Part shown: in pieces, positions 36,130-45,128 of the stretch
Position numbering within the stretch: the first letter of the stretch is position 1
Layout: the number at the start of each line of letters is the position of its first letter
Source: Marivita sp046591575
GTDB taxonomy: Bacteria > Pseudomonadota > Alphaproteobacteria > Rhodobacterales > Rhodobacteraceae
Length of the DNA stretch: 64,000 nucleotides
Assembly (NCBI RefSeq): GCF_046591575.1
Contig: NZ_JBIQWA010000004.1
Location: 1-64,000, forward strand
Direction: 5' to 3'
Notes under the pieces: generated by a model
Database searches by the model: none
What the model saw: only the letters and a program-made list of their open reading frames with translations
What the model was told of the DNA's origin: nothing
Program-made: the position numbers and the translations under genes

Positions 36130-36830
36130 TGGCACGCGCGGATCGAAATACGCCGTTGCGACGGGCCAAATATGGCCTGATGCAGCATCTGCCGGGGGCG
36201 CTTGGGTTGAAATACCGGCGCAAGCTGCGCAAGCTGTATGCCCCTGCGGCAGAAGCGGCCTTTCGCGACGCGCTGGCCCAGACTGCAGGCACGGTGTGTA
36301 TCGATCTTGGGGCCAATATCGGTCAGCACACACGCACAATGGCAGCCACGGCAAAGCGGGTTTACGCGTTTGAACCTGACCCCTGGACAGCCCGGCAGCT
36401 GCGCGAGGCGTTGGCGGATCTTGACAATGTCGACGTGATCGAGGCGGCAGCAGGCACCGAGACCGGGACGTTTCCCCTCTACCGAACCGCCAGCTTTGAC
36501 AGCGACCCGGTCGAGCAATCGCAATCGTCGTCGCTGATGTCCGAGAAACGAAATGTCGACACCACCGCCGCCATTGATGTGACCGTTCTGGATTTTCCGG
36601 TGTTTCTGGAACAGCTGGATACCAAGATCGGCGTGATCAAAATGGATATTGAAGGGGCCGAGGTTGCGTTGCTAGAAACACTCTTTGATCATCCGGTCGC
36701 ATCGCGGATCGGATATATCTTTGTGGAAACGCATGAAAGCCGCATTCCCGAGCTGTTACCTCGCACAGATGCCCTGCGCGGCCGCGCCGCAGGCATGACA
36801 CACCCCGTCGTCAATATGGATTGGAAATAA
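36129..36830 (+). CDS. FkbM family methyltransferase
   Basis: A 233-residue AdoMet-dependent enzyme. The AdoMet motif is CIDLGANIGQHTRTMA (about 55-72), followed by YAFEPDP and the KMDIEGAE motif typical of FkbM methyltransferases. The substrate is unknown; many act on sugars or lipids. Its ATG shares one base with the glyQ stop (TGATG), so it is translationally coupled to glycyl-tRNA synthetase. Confidence 0.88.
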   Translation: MARADRNTPLRRAKYGLMQHLPGALGLKYRRKLRKLYAPAAEAAFRDALAQTAGTVCIDLGANIGQHTRTMAATAKRVYAFEPDPWTARQLREALADLDNVDVIEAAAGTETGTFPLYRTASFDSDPVEQSQSSSLMSEKRNVDTTAAIDVTVLDFPVFLEQLDTKIGVIKMDIEGAEVALLETLFDHPVASRIGYIFVETHESRIPELLPRTDALRGRAAGMTHPVVNMDWK

Positions 36831-36832
36831 CG

Positions 36833-37360
36833 ATGACCGGCAAGATCGCAGGCCTCACCATTTTGGTAAGCGCGCTTATTGCGGGCGTCGCGATGTATTA
36901 CCTTCAGGTCTACGCGTTTTACGACGAGGTCACGCCGACCGGTGTCGATGACGTTCAGATCACCACGCTTCAGGGTGTTCAGGAAGTCATTCTTTACGAA
37001 GATTTTCAAGCGATTGACGCGGATAGTTCACCCATAAGATACAGAGCATGTTTCACCACGCAAACGCCATTGTCCACATTGCTGGCGACCTATGAGGCCT
37101 ATCCCGGTGCCGCGCCGCGCACTGCTCCGGGCTGGTTTGACTGCTTTGACGCCGAAGCGCTTGGCGAAGAGATTCGCAGCGGGCGCGCGCATGTGTTTAC
37201 CGGGCAGCGCAATCTGGAATTCGGGATCGACCGGGTGGTTGCCATCACCGATGACGGGCGTGGCTATATCTGGCACGAAGTGAATGATTGCGGCGACAAG
37301 GCCTATGACGGCAGCCCGCTGGGCGAAGATTGTCCTCAACCCGATAACGGAGGCAGCTGA
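36833..37360 (+). CDS. DUF6446 family protein between glyQ and glyS
   Basis: A 175-residue protein with one N-terminal membrane helix (about 4-28, GLTILVSALIAGVAMYYLQVY) and a periplasmic domain with paired cysteines. This type of protein, found in the glyQ-glyS interval of Rhodobacterales, is known as DUF6446 and has no assigned function. It starts two bases after the methyltransferase stop, and its TGA overlaps the glyS ATG. Confidence 0.82.
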   Translation: MTGKIAGLTILVSALIAGVAMYYLQVYAFYDEVTPTGVDDVQITTLQGVQEVILYEDFQAIDADSSPIRYRACFTTQTPLSTLLATYEAYPGAAPRTAPGWFDCFDAEALGEEIRSGRAHVFTGQRNLEFGIDRVVAITDDGRGYIWHEVNDCGDKAYDGSPLGEDCPQPDNGGS

Positions 37361-39582
37361 TGCCCGACCTTTTGATCGAGCTTTTCTCGGAAGAAATCCC
37401 GGCGCGGATGCAGGCCAAGGCGGCGGCCGATCTCAAATCCCGCATGACCAATGGGCTGGTAGATGCGGGCCTGACCTATGCGGGTGCTGCGGCTTTTGCC
37501 ACGCCGCGCCGTCTGGTGTTGCGGGTCGATGGTCTGACCGATCGGTCGCCTGACGTCAAAGAAGAACGCAAAGGCCCGCGTGTGGATGCACCGGACAAAG
37601 CCATAGAGGGATTTTTGCGCGGGGCCGGTGTGTCGCGGGACGATCTTGTCGAACGTGACGACAAGAAAGGCCGGGTGTTCTTTGCGATCATCGAAAAGCC
37701 GGGACGCGACGCCGCTGACATCGTGGCCGAGGTTCTGGACGACACAGTGCGCAACTTTCCCTGGCCGAAATCCATGCGCTGGGGGGCTGGATCGTTGCGG
37801 TGGGTGCGGCCCCTGCATCGCATTCTGTGTCTGCTGACGCGTGAAGACGGCTCGGAGGTTGTTCCGCTTGAGATTGACGGCATTGTGTCGGGCCGGAGCA
37901 CCGAGGGGCATCGTTTTATGGCCCCTGGCGCATTTGATGTGTCCGGGTTTGACGATTACGAAGCCAAGCTGAAACGGGCCTATGTGGTTCTGGATGCAAC
38001 CGAACGGGCCGATGCGATCTGGCAGGAGGCCACCAATCAGGCCTTCGCCAACGGGCTTGACGTGGTTGAAGATAAAGGCCTGCTGGCCGAAGTGGCCGGG
38101 CTTGTCGAGTGGCCGGTGGTTTTGCTGGGCAAAATCGAAAAGGACTTCCTTGATCTGCCGCCAGAGGTTTTGCAAAGCTCGATGAAAGAGCACCAGAAGT
38201 TCTTTTCCGTGCGAAATCCGAAAACCGGCAAGATCGAATGCTTTGTCACTGTCGCCAACCGGGAAACCGCCGACCATGGCGCAACAATTCTTGCCGGAAA
38301 TCAAAAGGTGCTGTCCGCACGGCTGGCAGATGCAAAGTTTTTTTGGGAAAACGATCTGCGTGTTGCTACACAGGAAAAGATGCAGCCCTGGCTGAGATCG
38401 CTTGACGCGGTGACGTTTCACAACAAGCTGGGCAGCGTGAAGGACAAGGTCAACCGTGTTGCCGCACTGGCGCGCGAACTGGCCCCTGTCGTTGACGCGG
38501 ACGCCGCGCTTGCCGGTCAGGCCGCAGAGGTTGCCAAGGCCGATCTGGCCTCGGAAATGATCTATGAGTTTCCAGAGCTTCAGGGGCTGATGGGGCGCTA
38601 TTATAGCACGTTGGCGGGGTTTCCAGACACTGTGGCCGCCGCCTGCGAAGAGCATTATTCACCGCTTGGGCCCTCCGATGATGTGCCAACCGCCCCGGTC
38701 TCTGTGGCGGTCGCTCTGGCGGAAAAGATTGATACATTGACCGGCTTTTGGGCGATTGACGAACAGCCCACCGGATCAAAAGATCCGTTTGCATTGCGCC
38801 GTGCCGCGCTGGGGGTCATTCGTCTGATCCTCGAAAACGACCTGCGGCTTTCGCTGGACCGTTTCATTGACGCTCAGCTTGTGCGCCACAAGGGGGTGAT
38901 CCTTGACGACGTGACCGATGACGAGGTCACAACATTGATCGAGGCCATCGCCAAACACGGTGTCTTTGGTGCCGCCTACCGGACGCTCAAATCGACAAGC
39001 GACGGCACGATCTCCAAAGGGATTGAGGCGATAAACAACGCCCTGCCGGACACATCCGACGATCTGCTGGCTTTCTTTCACGACCGTCTCAAGGTCTACC
39101 TGCGCGATCAGGGCATTCGGCATGATGTCATCGATGCCTGCATCGCGATGGATGGCAATGATGATCTGGCCTTACTGGTGGCGCGGGCCAAGGCCCTGCA
39201 AGAGGTGTTGAGCACCGAAGATGGTGAAAACCTTGTCCAGGGGTTCAAGCGCGCCAATAACATTCTGACCCAGGCCGAAGAAAAAGACGGGGTCGAGTAT
39301 TCCTTTGGCGGCGATCCGAAATTTGCCGAAGATCCAACCGAAATCGCCCTGTTCAAGGCCCTAGATGCGGCGCAAGCCAGGATCAATCCGGCGATGGAAG
39401 CTCAGGATTTTGGCACTGCCATGTCGGCCATGGCGGATCTGCGCGCACCGGTGGATGCGTTCTTTGAGGCGGTGCAGGTCAACGCCGACAGCGATGTTTT
39501 GCGGCGCAATCGTTTGAACCTGTTAAGCAGCATTCGCAGCACCTGTCTAAAGGTGGCCGATCTGACACGCATCGAAGGCTAG
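37360..39582 (+). CDS. glyS: Glycyl-tRNA synthetase, beta subunit
   Basis: Binds tRNA(Gly) and completes the alpha2-beta2 GlyRS. The 740-residue protein starts PDLLIELFSEEIPARMQ, the family start, and contains FNWPKSMRWG-like NFPWPKSMRWGAG, HRFMAPGAF and KEHQKFFSVRN. A DALR/HD-like helical C-terminal domain follows (about 600-735). The stop is followed after about 75 bases by the PPDK-like gene. Confidence 0.97.
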   Translation: MPDLLIELFSEEIPARMQAKAAADLKSRMTNGLVDAGLTYAGAAAFATPRRLVLRVDGLTDRSPDVKEERKGPRVDAPDKAIEGFLRGAGVSRDDLVERDDKKGRVFFAIIEKPGRDAADIVAEVLDDTVRNFPWPKSMRWGAGSLRWVRPLHRILCLLTREDGSEVVPLEIDGIVSGRSTEGHRFMAPGAFDVSGFDDYEAKLKRAYVVLDATERADAIWQEATNQAFANGLDVVEDKGLLAEVAGLVEWPVVLLGKIEKDFLDLPPEVLQSSMKEHQKFFSVRNPKTGKIECFVTVANRETADHGATILAGNQKVLSARLADAKFFWENDLRVATQEKMQPWLRSLDAVTFHNKLGSVKDKVNRVAALARELAPVVDADAALAGQAAEVAKADLASEMIYEFPELQGLMGRYYSTLAGFPDTVAAACEEHYSPLGPSDDVPTAPVSVAVALAEKIDTLTGFWAIDEQPTGSKDPFALRRAALGVIRLILENDLRLSLDRFIDAQLVRHKGVILDDVTDDEVTTLIEAIAKHGVFGAAYRTLKSTSDGTISKGIEAINNALPDTSDDLLAFFHDRLKVYLRDQGIRHDVIDACIAMDGNDDLALLVARAKALQEVLSTEDGENLVQGFKRANNILTQAEEKDGVEYSFGGDPKFAEDPTEIALFKALDAAQARINPAMEAQDFGTAMSAMADLRAPVDAFFEAVQVNADSDVLRRNRLNLLSSIRSTCLKVADLTRIEG

Positions 39583-39656
39583 GCGTTGGGCTGCAAACAC
39601 CTCTTGCCAGAGCGCGCGGCACTCGTATGCTGCGCGCAGATTCAAGAGGTGCCGCA

Positions 39657-42218
39657 GTGCAGAAACCCGGGCCAGACAATCCAGACGTAACCCTGATTAC
39701 GCCCACCTCGCCCATGGCGACACCAACCCATGGCGGGCGGGCCAAATGCCTACAGCGCCTTGTGCGCCTGAACCTTCCGGTGCCGCGCACGATTGCCCTG
39801 TCGTTTGACACGGTGCATCAGCTTGCCGGAGGTTACCTGCCCGATGTCTCTGATATTCTAAGCAATTTTGAGGATCGCGCGCTGCTTTGCGTGCGGCCGT
39901 CTTCTGAAGTGCCGGATTGGGGCGGTCCGGGTGCGGTATTGAACATCGGGATGAACACCGAAAACCATACCGCGCTCTGCGCGCGCATCGGGTCACCTGC
40001 CGCAACCGACATCTATCTGCGCTTCATCCAGAACTACGCAGTTAACGTCGCCCGGCTTGATGCCGGGATATTTGATGAAATTGATGGCACGGGCGCGGAC
40101 GCGTTGAAAGCGGCCTTGTCTGTCTATGAAGACGAGGCAGAAGAGCCGTTCCCGCAGGACCCGGCGATTCAACTGGCGCAGATCCTGCGCTCGATGGCGC
40201 GTGCCTGGGAGGGCACAAGCGCCCGCTTGCTGCGCCAGGCCAAAGGGGCTCCGGTGGATGCCGGGCTGGGGCTTGTGGTGCAGCAAATGGCGCTTGGTCT
40301 GGGCAGCGGCGAATGTGGATCGGGCGTGTTGCAGCTTGTCAATTCGGAAACGGGCCTGCCGCAGATCACCGGACGGTATCTAAGCCAAAGCCAGGGCCGC
40401 GAAGCGCTGGACGGGGGGACGGCCTCTATTTTCCTTGAGAAAGATCCGCGCGGACCATCCCTTGAAGACCTGGCCCCAGAGGCGTTTGCCGCCTTGAAAG
40501 AGCACGCGGCACTGGTGCGGACGCGGTTGCGGGAAGAGATGCAGATCGAATTCACCATCGAAGACGGTGCGTTGCATATTCTTGATGGGGTGCGCGTTGA
40601 ACGCAGCGCGCGTGCGGCGCTTAGGATCGTTGTGCGGCTGGCAGAAGATGGCATCATTTCAAAACAGGACGCGGTGATGCGGATCGAACCGCGCGCCTTG
40701 TCGGAATTGCTGCACCGGCAGGTCGCGGCCAACAGTCCCCGGGATGTTCTGGGACATGGCATCGGCGCAAGCCCGGGGGCTGCCACTGGAAAGGTCGTGT
40801 TCACATCCGAGGCTGCACAGGCCATGTCCGCGCGCGGAGAGCCATGCGTGCTTGTGCGGCGCGAAACCAGCCCGGAAGACATTCGCGGCATGCACGCCGC
40901 CGCAGCCGTGCTGACCGAACGGGGCGGCATGACCAGCCACGCCGCCGTGATCGGGCGCGGGCTTGGCCTGCCCTGCGTTGTCGGGGCCGCCAATATGCGG
41001 TTTCAGATCAATCGCCGCGCCCTGACCGCAACCGATGGACGGGTCGTCAAAGAAGGCGACGAGATCACCGTCGACGGCTCTAGCGGTCAGGTTTTGGCAG
41101 GATCGGTCGAGATGATCGAGGCCACGCTGGACGAGACCTTTCGCACCTTCATGAGTTGGGCCGATGCCGAACGCGATATCGGTGTGCGGGCCAATGCAGA
41201 CACCCCGGCCGATGCCAAAACCGCGCTGCATTTCCGCGCGCAGGGCATCGGTTTGGTCAGAACAGAGCACATGTTCTTTGAAACAGAGCGTATGACGCCC
41301 ATGCGCGAGATGATTTTTGCCCGCGATCCGAAAGACAGACAAGCCGCGCTGGACCTGATTCTGCCCATGCAACGCGCTGATTTTCTGGAATTGTTCACGA
41401 TCATGCAGGGTCAGCCGGTGTGTATACGTCTGTTCGATCCGCCATTACATGAATTCCTGCCCGCCACCCGGGCCGGCCAGCGCGAATTGGCCGAAGCGCT
41501 TGGATTGCCGATCAGTGATGTGACCCGCCGGGTCGAAAGCCTGAGCGAGTATAACCCGATGCTGGGGATGCGCGGCGTGCGGCTGGGGATCACTGTGCCG
41601 GAAATCTATGACATGCAGGCCCGCGCAATATTCGAGGCCACCGTGGACGCTGCCGCTGAAGGTGTGACGATTGTGCCGGAAATCATGGTCCCGCTTGTCT
41701 CTGCCAAACGCGAGGTCGAGCTGGTACGCGCCCGTGTCGAAGCCGTGGCCGCAGCGGTGCGCGCGGAAACAGGCGAAGCGTTCGGCTATAAGCTGGGGGT
41801 GATGGTCGAGACACCCCGCGCCTGTCTGCGATCGGGTGATATCGCCGAGCACTCTCATTTCCTGAGTTTCGGAACAAACGACCTGACCCAGATGACCTAT
41901 GGCCTGTCGCGTGACGATGCGGGGCGGTTCATGTCGGAATATGTGCGCCAGGGTGTGTTCGCCGAAGATCCGTTTCATATGCTCGACACCGAAGGCGTCG
42001 GAGAATTGTTGCGACTTGCGGTTGTTCGGGGTCGCGCTGCACGACCGAACGTGGTTTTATCCATTTGCGGGGAACATGCCGCCGATGCTGATTCGATTGC
42101 TTTCTGTCGCGAGGCCGGATTTGACTATGTCAGCTGCTCTCCATTCCGCGTTCCAGTCGCAAGACTGGCCGCTGCACAATTAGCGTTGACCGACAAGATG
42201 CAGTATCAGTCGGCATAA
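39657..42218 (+). CDS. PPDK-like PEP-utilising protein with degraded ATP domain
   Basis: An 853-residue relative of pyruvate phosphate dikinase. The swivelling phosphohistidine domain is intact (GGMTSHAAV, H428), and the PEP/pyruvate barrel keeps FGTNDLTQMTYG and DYVSCSPFRVPVARL. The N-terminal ATP-grasp part is altered. The loop that is usually SMPGMMDT reads PDWGGPGAV, the QTR after the EFTIE stretch reads DGV, and the aspartate before that stretch is glutamine. It may have lost nucleotide use or changed partner. GTG 39657 is preferred because AGAGGT lies 6 bases upstream; an ATG at 39627 is the alternative. Linkage behind glyS is common in alphaproteobacteria. Confidence 0.8.
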   Translation: MQKPGPDNPDVTLITPTSPMATPTHGGRAKCLQRLVRLNLPVPRTIALSFDTVHQLAGGYLPDVSDILSNFEDRALLCVRPSSEVPDWGGPGAVLNIGMNTENHTALCARIGSPAATDIYLRFIQNYAVNVARLDAGIFDEIDGTGADALKAALSVYEDEAEEPFPQDPAIQLAQILRSMARAWEGTSARLLRQAKGAPVDAGLGLVVQQMALGLGSGECGSGVLQLVNSETGLPQITGRYLSQSQGREALDGGTASIFLEKDPRGPSLEDLAPEAFAALKEHAALVRTRLREEMQIEFTIEDGALHILDGVRVERSARAALRIVVRLAEDGIISKQDAVMRIEPRALSELLHRQVAANSPRDVLGHGIGASPGAATGKVVFTSEAAQAMSARGEPCVLVRRETSPEDIRGMHAAAAVLTERGGMTSHAAVIGRGLGLPCVVGAANMRFQINRRALTATDGRVVKEGDEITVDGSSGQVLAGSVEMIEATLDETFRTFMSWADAERDIGVRANADTPADAKTALHFRAQGIGLVRTEHMFFETERMTPMREMIFARDPKDRQAALDLILPMQRADFLELFTIMQGQPVCIRLFDPPLHEFLPATRAGQRELAEALGLPISDVTRRVESLSEYNPMLGMRGVRLGITVPEIYDMQARAIFEATVDAAAEGVTIVPEIMVPLVSAKREVELVRARVEAVAAAVRAETGEAFGYKLGVMVETPRACLRSGDIAEHSHFLSFGTNDLTQMTYGLSRDDAGRFMSEYVRQGVFAEDPFHMLDTEGVGELLRLAVVRGRAARPNVVLSICGEHAADADSIAFCREAGFDYVSCSPFRVPVARLAAAQLALTDKMQYQSA

Positions 42219-42391
42219 TTAGGCCTAGATTTCGCCGTAATTGCGAAACGGGCAACGGCTTTGCACATGATGCATGGCCGCTAAGCTTGTGGAAAAACTA
42301 AATATTCGATAACAGGCCTGTCGATTGTGCGGTGCTGCCATAAACCCTGCATTAAGCCGCCACCCCTAATGTTGCGAGATAAACACTCGGC

Positions 42392-43027
42392 ATGACGAGA
42401 CTGTTTGCGATGATCCTTGCCGCGGCAACGTTGGCAACGCCAAGCTTGGCCGATCGGACGAAGGAAGCGGCACAAACGCTTCTGCAGCAGGAACAAACCG
42501 GATTGGCCGCTGCTGGCCAGTCGCACCTGACCTCTTTGGTCACACCCGCGTCCCGGTCTTCTGCGATCTACACCACTTCCTGGCTGAACGCGCAGAAAAA
42601 AGCATCCGGTGGCGCGCAATGGGAATGTCTGGCCGAGGCGCTTTATTTCGAAGCGCGCGGCGAAACCATCAAAGGCCAGTTCGCCGTTGCAGAGGTGATC
42701 ATGAACCGCGTCAAAAGCGGTCGGTTCCCCGACAGCGTCTGCGCCGTGATCAATCAGGGCACGGGCCGCAAATACCAGTGCCAGTTCACCTATACCTGTG
42801 ATGGCATCCCCGAACGTGTGCACGAACCTCGGGCCTGGGAACGGGTTGGCAAGGTTGCCAAAGCCATTCTTGACGGGGTCGCGCCCCGCAATTTGACCGA
42901 TGGTGCCACGCATTATCACACAACTGCGGTCAATCCACGCTGGTCGCGGACCTATACCAAAACGGCGTCGATTGGGGTGCACCTGTTTTACCGCCACACC
43001 TGGCGCGTCAGCAGCAACAACAGCTGA
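42392..43027 (+). CDS. Secreted SleB-type cell wall hydrolase
   Basis: A 211-residue exported protein with a signal peptide (MTRLFAMILAAATLATPSLA) and a hydrolase_2/SleB domain from about residue 85. It shows CLAEALYFEARGE with the catalytic glutamate, AEVIMNRV, FPDSVCAVINQ and the late GATHYHT. It probably cleaves peptidoglycan glycan strands. It is a single gene preceded by a 173-bp gap in which I see no clear regulatory element. Confidence 0.88.
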   Translation: MTRLFAMILAAATLATPSLADRTKEAAQTLLQQEQTGLAAAGQSHLTSLVTPASRSSAIYTTSWLNAQKKASGGAQWECLAEALYFEARGETIKGQFAVAEVIMNRVKSGRFPDSVCAVINQGTGRKYQCQFTYTCDGIPERVHEPRAWERVGKVAKAILDGVAPRNLTDGATHYHTTAVNPRWSRTYTKTASIGVHLFYRHTWRVSSNNS

Positions 43028-43151
43028 ACCTGCCCCATCCGTCCGAAGTGTTGAAATGTCGCCTGTGACCGCACAAAAGTCACTGAGCGGCATTTTCGTT
43101 TGTGGCGCACTCTGATAGCGCAGCAGCAATGATCATACTGCGGGGTGTCCC

Positions 43152-44078
43152 ATGAGTTCTGAAGTTAGACTGGCGTTCGCGCACCCATCCGAGCGCGCCA
43201 TTGCAACCGCCGGGGATGGCCCTGTCGATCGCATCTCTTTGCGCGATCACATCGTCGAGGTTGAAATCGGTGCCTTTCAGGCAGAACGCGGCACAACCCA
43301 GCGTATTTGCTTTAATATCGTTGTCGAAGTCCAAGCGATTATTGGACAAATTGATGACGATGTCGATCGAATCTTGTCCTATGACCGCGTGACCGAAGCC
43401 ATTGCAGCCGAACTGGCTGCCGAGCGCCTGAACCTGTTGGAAACGCTGGCCGAGCGGATCGCAGAACGCATCCTGCTCGAACCGCAAGCCCTGCGCGCGT
43501 TTGTGCGTATCGAAAAACTGGATCGTGGCCCTGGTGCGCTTGGGGTCGAGATAGTACGGTCCCGCGACGATCTGCGCGACTTGCCACAGGACGCCGCCAC
43601 CGAAAGCCCTCATCCGCGCGTGGTCTACCTGTCCAATGCGGCGATTGTTTCTGAACATATCGGCGCGTGGATTGATCAGTTGTCCGCGCAACCCGCGCCC
43701 TTGATCTTATGTGTGGGCCTGCCTGACGGGCCGCGCCCCGAAGTTGCGCACCGGCTGGCACAGCGCCGCATTGACCTGCTGTCGATTGAACAGAACGGAT
43801 GGGTTCTTTCGTCAAAGGATGACCGCTGCAAAGTAGTATCGACACGGACCGAGCTTGATTGGGCGATGAAGAACGACCAGGTTTGCGTCTGGGCCCCGTC
43901 CAAGATCGTGCTGGACGCGGTCGATGGTCCAGAGGCGGACCTGACCGACGGTGTTGACCTGACGGCATGGTTTGCCGCCGAAATGGGCGCGCGTGAACTG
44001 GTGATTGTTGGGGCGGACCTTCCCGATGGGGCCAATGTTACAATTCGCGCCGCAGGGATTGGCAAAAGCGTGCTTTAG
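43152..44078 (+). CDS. folB: Dihydroneopterin aldolase with a long C-terminal extension
   Basis: A 308-residue protein. Residues about 28-138 are the FolB fold (EIGAFQAERGTTQRI, NLLETLAERIAERI, VRIEKLDRG), which splits dihydroneopterin to 6-hydroxymethyl-dihydropterin for folate synthesis. Stand-alone FolB is about 120 residues. Here about 170 more follow, with strands LILCVGLP and LVIVGAD and a segment DGVDLTAWFAAEMGARELV. This recalls the active-site region of amino-acid-kinase-fold proteins (a DSIAAWLA-type segment). The extension is an inference; the aldolase call is firm. folP and glmM follow directly. Confidence 0.85.
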   Translation: MSSEVRLAFAHPSERAIATAGDGPVDRISLRDHIVEVEIGAFQAERGTTQRICFNIVVEVQAIIGQIDDDVDRILSYDRVTEAIAAELAAERLNLLETLAERIAERILLEPQALRAFVRIEKLDRGPGALGVEIVRSRDDLRDLPQDAATESPHPRVVYLSNAAIVSEHIGAWIDQLSAQPAPLILCVGLPDGPRPEVAHRLAQRRIDLLSIEQNGWVLSSKDDRCKVVSTRTELDWAMKNDQVCVWAPSKIVLDAVDGPEADLTDGVDLTAWFAAEMGARELVIVGADLPDGANVTIRAAGIGKSVL

Positions 44079-45128
44079 ATGCTTGTCAAACCTGCCCGTG
44101 CGCTTCATTCACAGGCCATGAAAACCTACTATCGCCCCATGCCCCGTCTGGGGCCGCATGTTCCAAAAGACGCAGTGCCGCTTGCCGGTGGGTGGCTTCG
44201 CTTTTCGGACGTGGCAGCGCTCCGCCGTGGACAGGCACCTGAAGTGATCTCTGTCCGCGATCTGCCGACCGAAATCCTTGACCATCTGACGGCCCCCCGT
44301 GCCCCGATTGCCGGGTGTGACATGGGGCGGCCCCATCTGATGGGCATTCTGAACGTCACCCCGGACAGCTTTTCCGACGGTGGGCGCTTTCTTTCTCCTG
44401 ATGCGGCCATTGAACAAGCCCGCGCGATGACAGAGGCCGGAGCCACATTTGTCGATGTCGGCGGCGAAAGCACTCGCCCCGGTGCCCAAACCGTGCCCGT
44501 CGACGAAGAAATCCGCCGGGTCGAAACACCGATCCGAAGCATCACAACTGAGCTGCGCGTTCCGGTGTCGATCGACACGCGCAAGGCGGCTGTCGCAGAA
44601 AAGGCGTTGGATGCCGGAGCGGTTCTGGTCAATGACGTGTCCGGATTCACGTATGATGCGGCCCTTGCGGCTGTGTCGGCAGATCGCAAGGTGCCAGTCT
44701 GCGTCATGCATGCACAGGGCGATCCGCAAACGATGCAGGCGGCACCCCGCTATGACGATGTGCGCTTTGATGTGTACGATTTTCTTGAAACGCGGATTGC
44801 GGCCTTGACCAAGGCAGGCATCGCGCGAGATCAGATCGTCGTCGACCCCGGCATCGGGTTTGGCAAAACCAAAGAGCACAACCTGGCTCTGTTGCGCGAT
44901 ATTGCCGTGTTTCATGCGCTTGGCTGTCCCATTCTGTTGGGAGCGTCGCGCAAGAAATTCATCGGAACGCTGACAGGCGCAGATGTTGCGGATACACGTA
45001 TGCCAGGATCGGTGGCTGTCGCCCTGCACGGGGCGGCGCAGGGCGTGCAGATTTTGCGCGTGCATGACGTGTTGGAAACCCGTCAGGCGCTTACCCTGTG
45101 GGACGCGGTAGAATTTGGAGACCCCTGA
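44079..45128 (+). CDS. folP: Dihydropteroate synthase
   Basis: Condenses p-aminobenzoate with hydroxymethyl-dihydropterin diphosphate; the target of sulfonamides. Signatures are GILNVTPDSFSDGGRF and VGGESTRPGA (about 125-135), IDTRKA, and GFGKT near the end with LGASRKKFIG. The start at 44079 directly follows the folB stop; an in-frame ATG at 44118 is equally possible and gives 336 residues. The stop overlaps the glmM start (TGATG). Confidence 0.95.
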   Translation: MLVKPARALHSQAMKTYYRPMPRLGPHVPKDAVPLAGGWLRFSDVAALRRGQAPEVISVRDLPTEILDHLTAPRAPIAGCDMGRPHLMGILNVTPDSFSDGGRFLSPDAAIEQARAMTEAGATFVDVGGESTRPGAQTVPVDEEIRRVETPIRSITTELRVPVSIDTRKAAVAEKALDAGAVLVNDVSGFTYDAALAAVSADRKVPVCVMHAQGDPQTMQAAPRYDDVRFDVYDFLETRIAALTKAGIARDQIVVDPGIGFGKTKEHNLALLRDIAVFHALGCPILLGASRKKFIGTLTGADVADTRMPGSVAVALHGAAQGVQILRVHDVLETRQALTLWDAVEFGDP

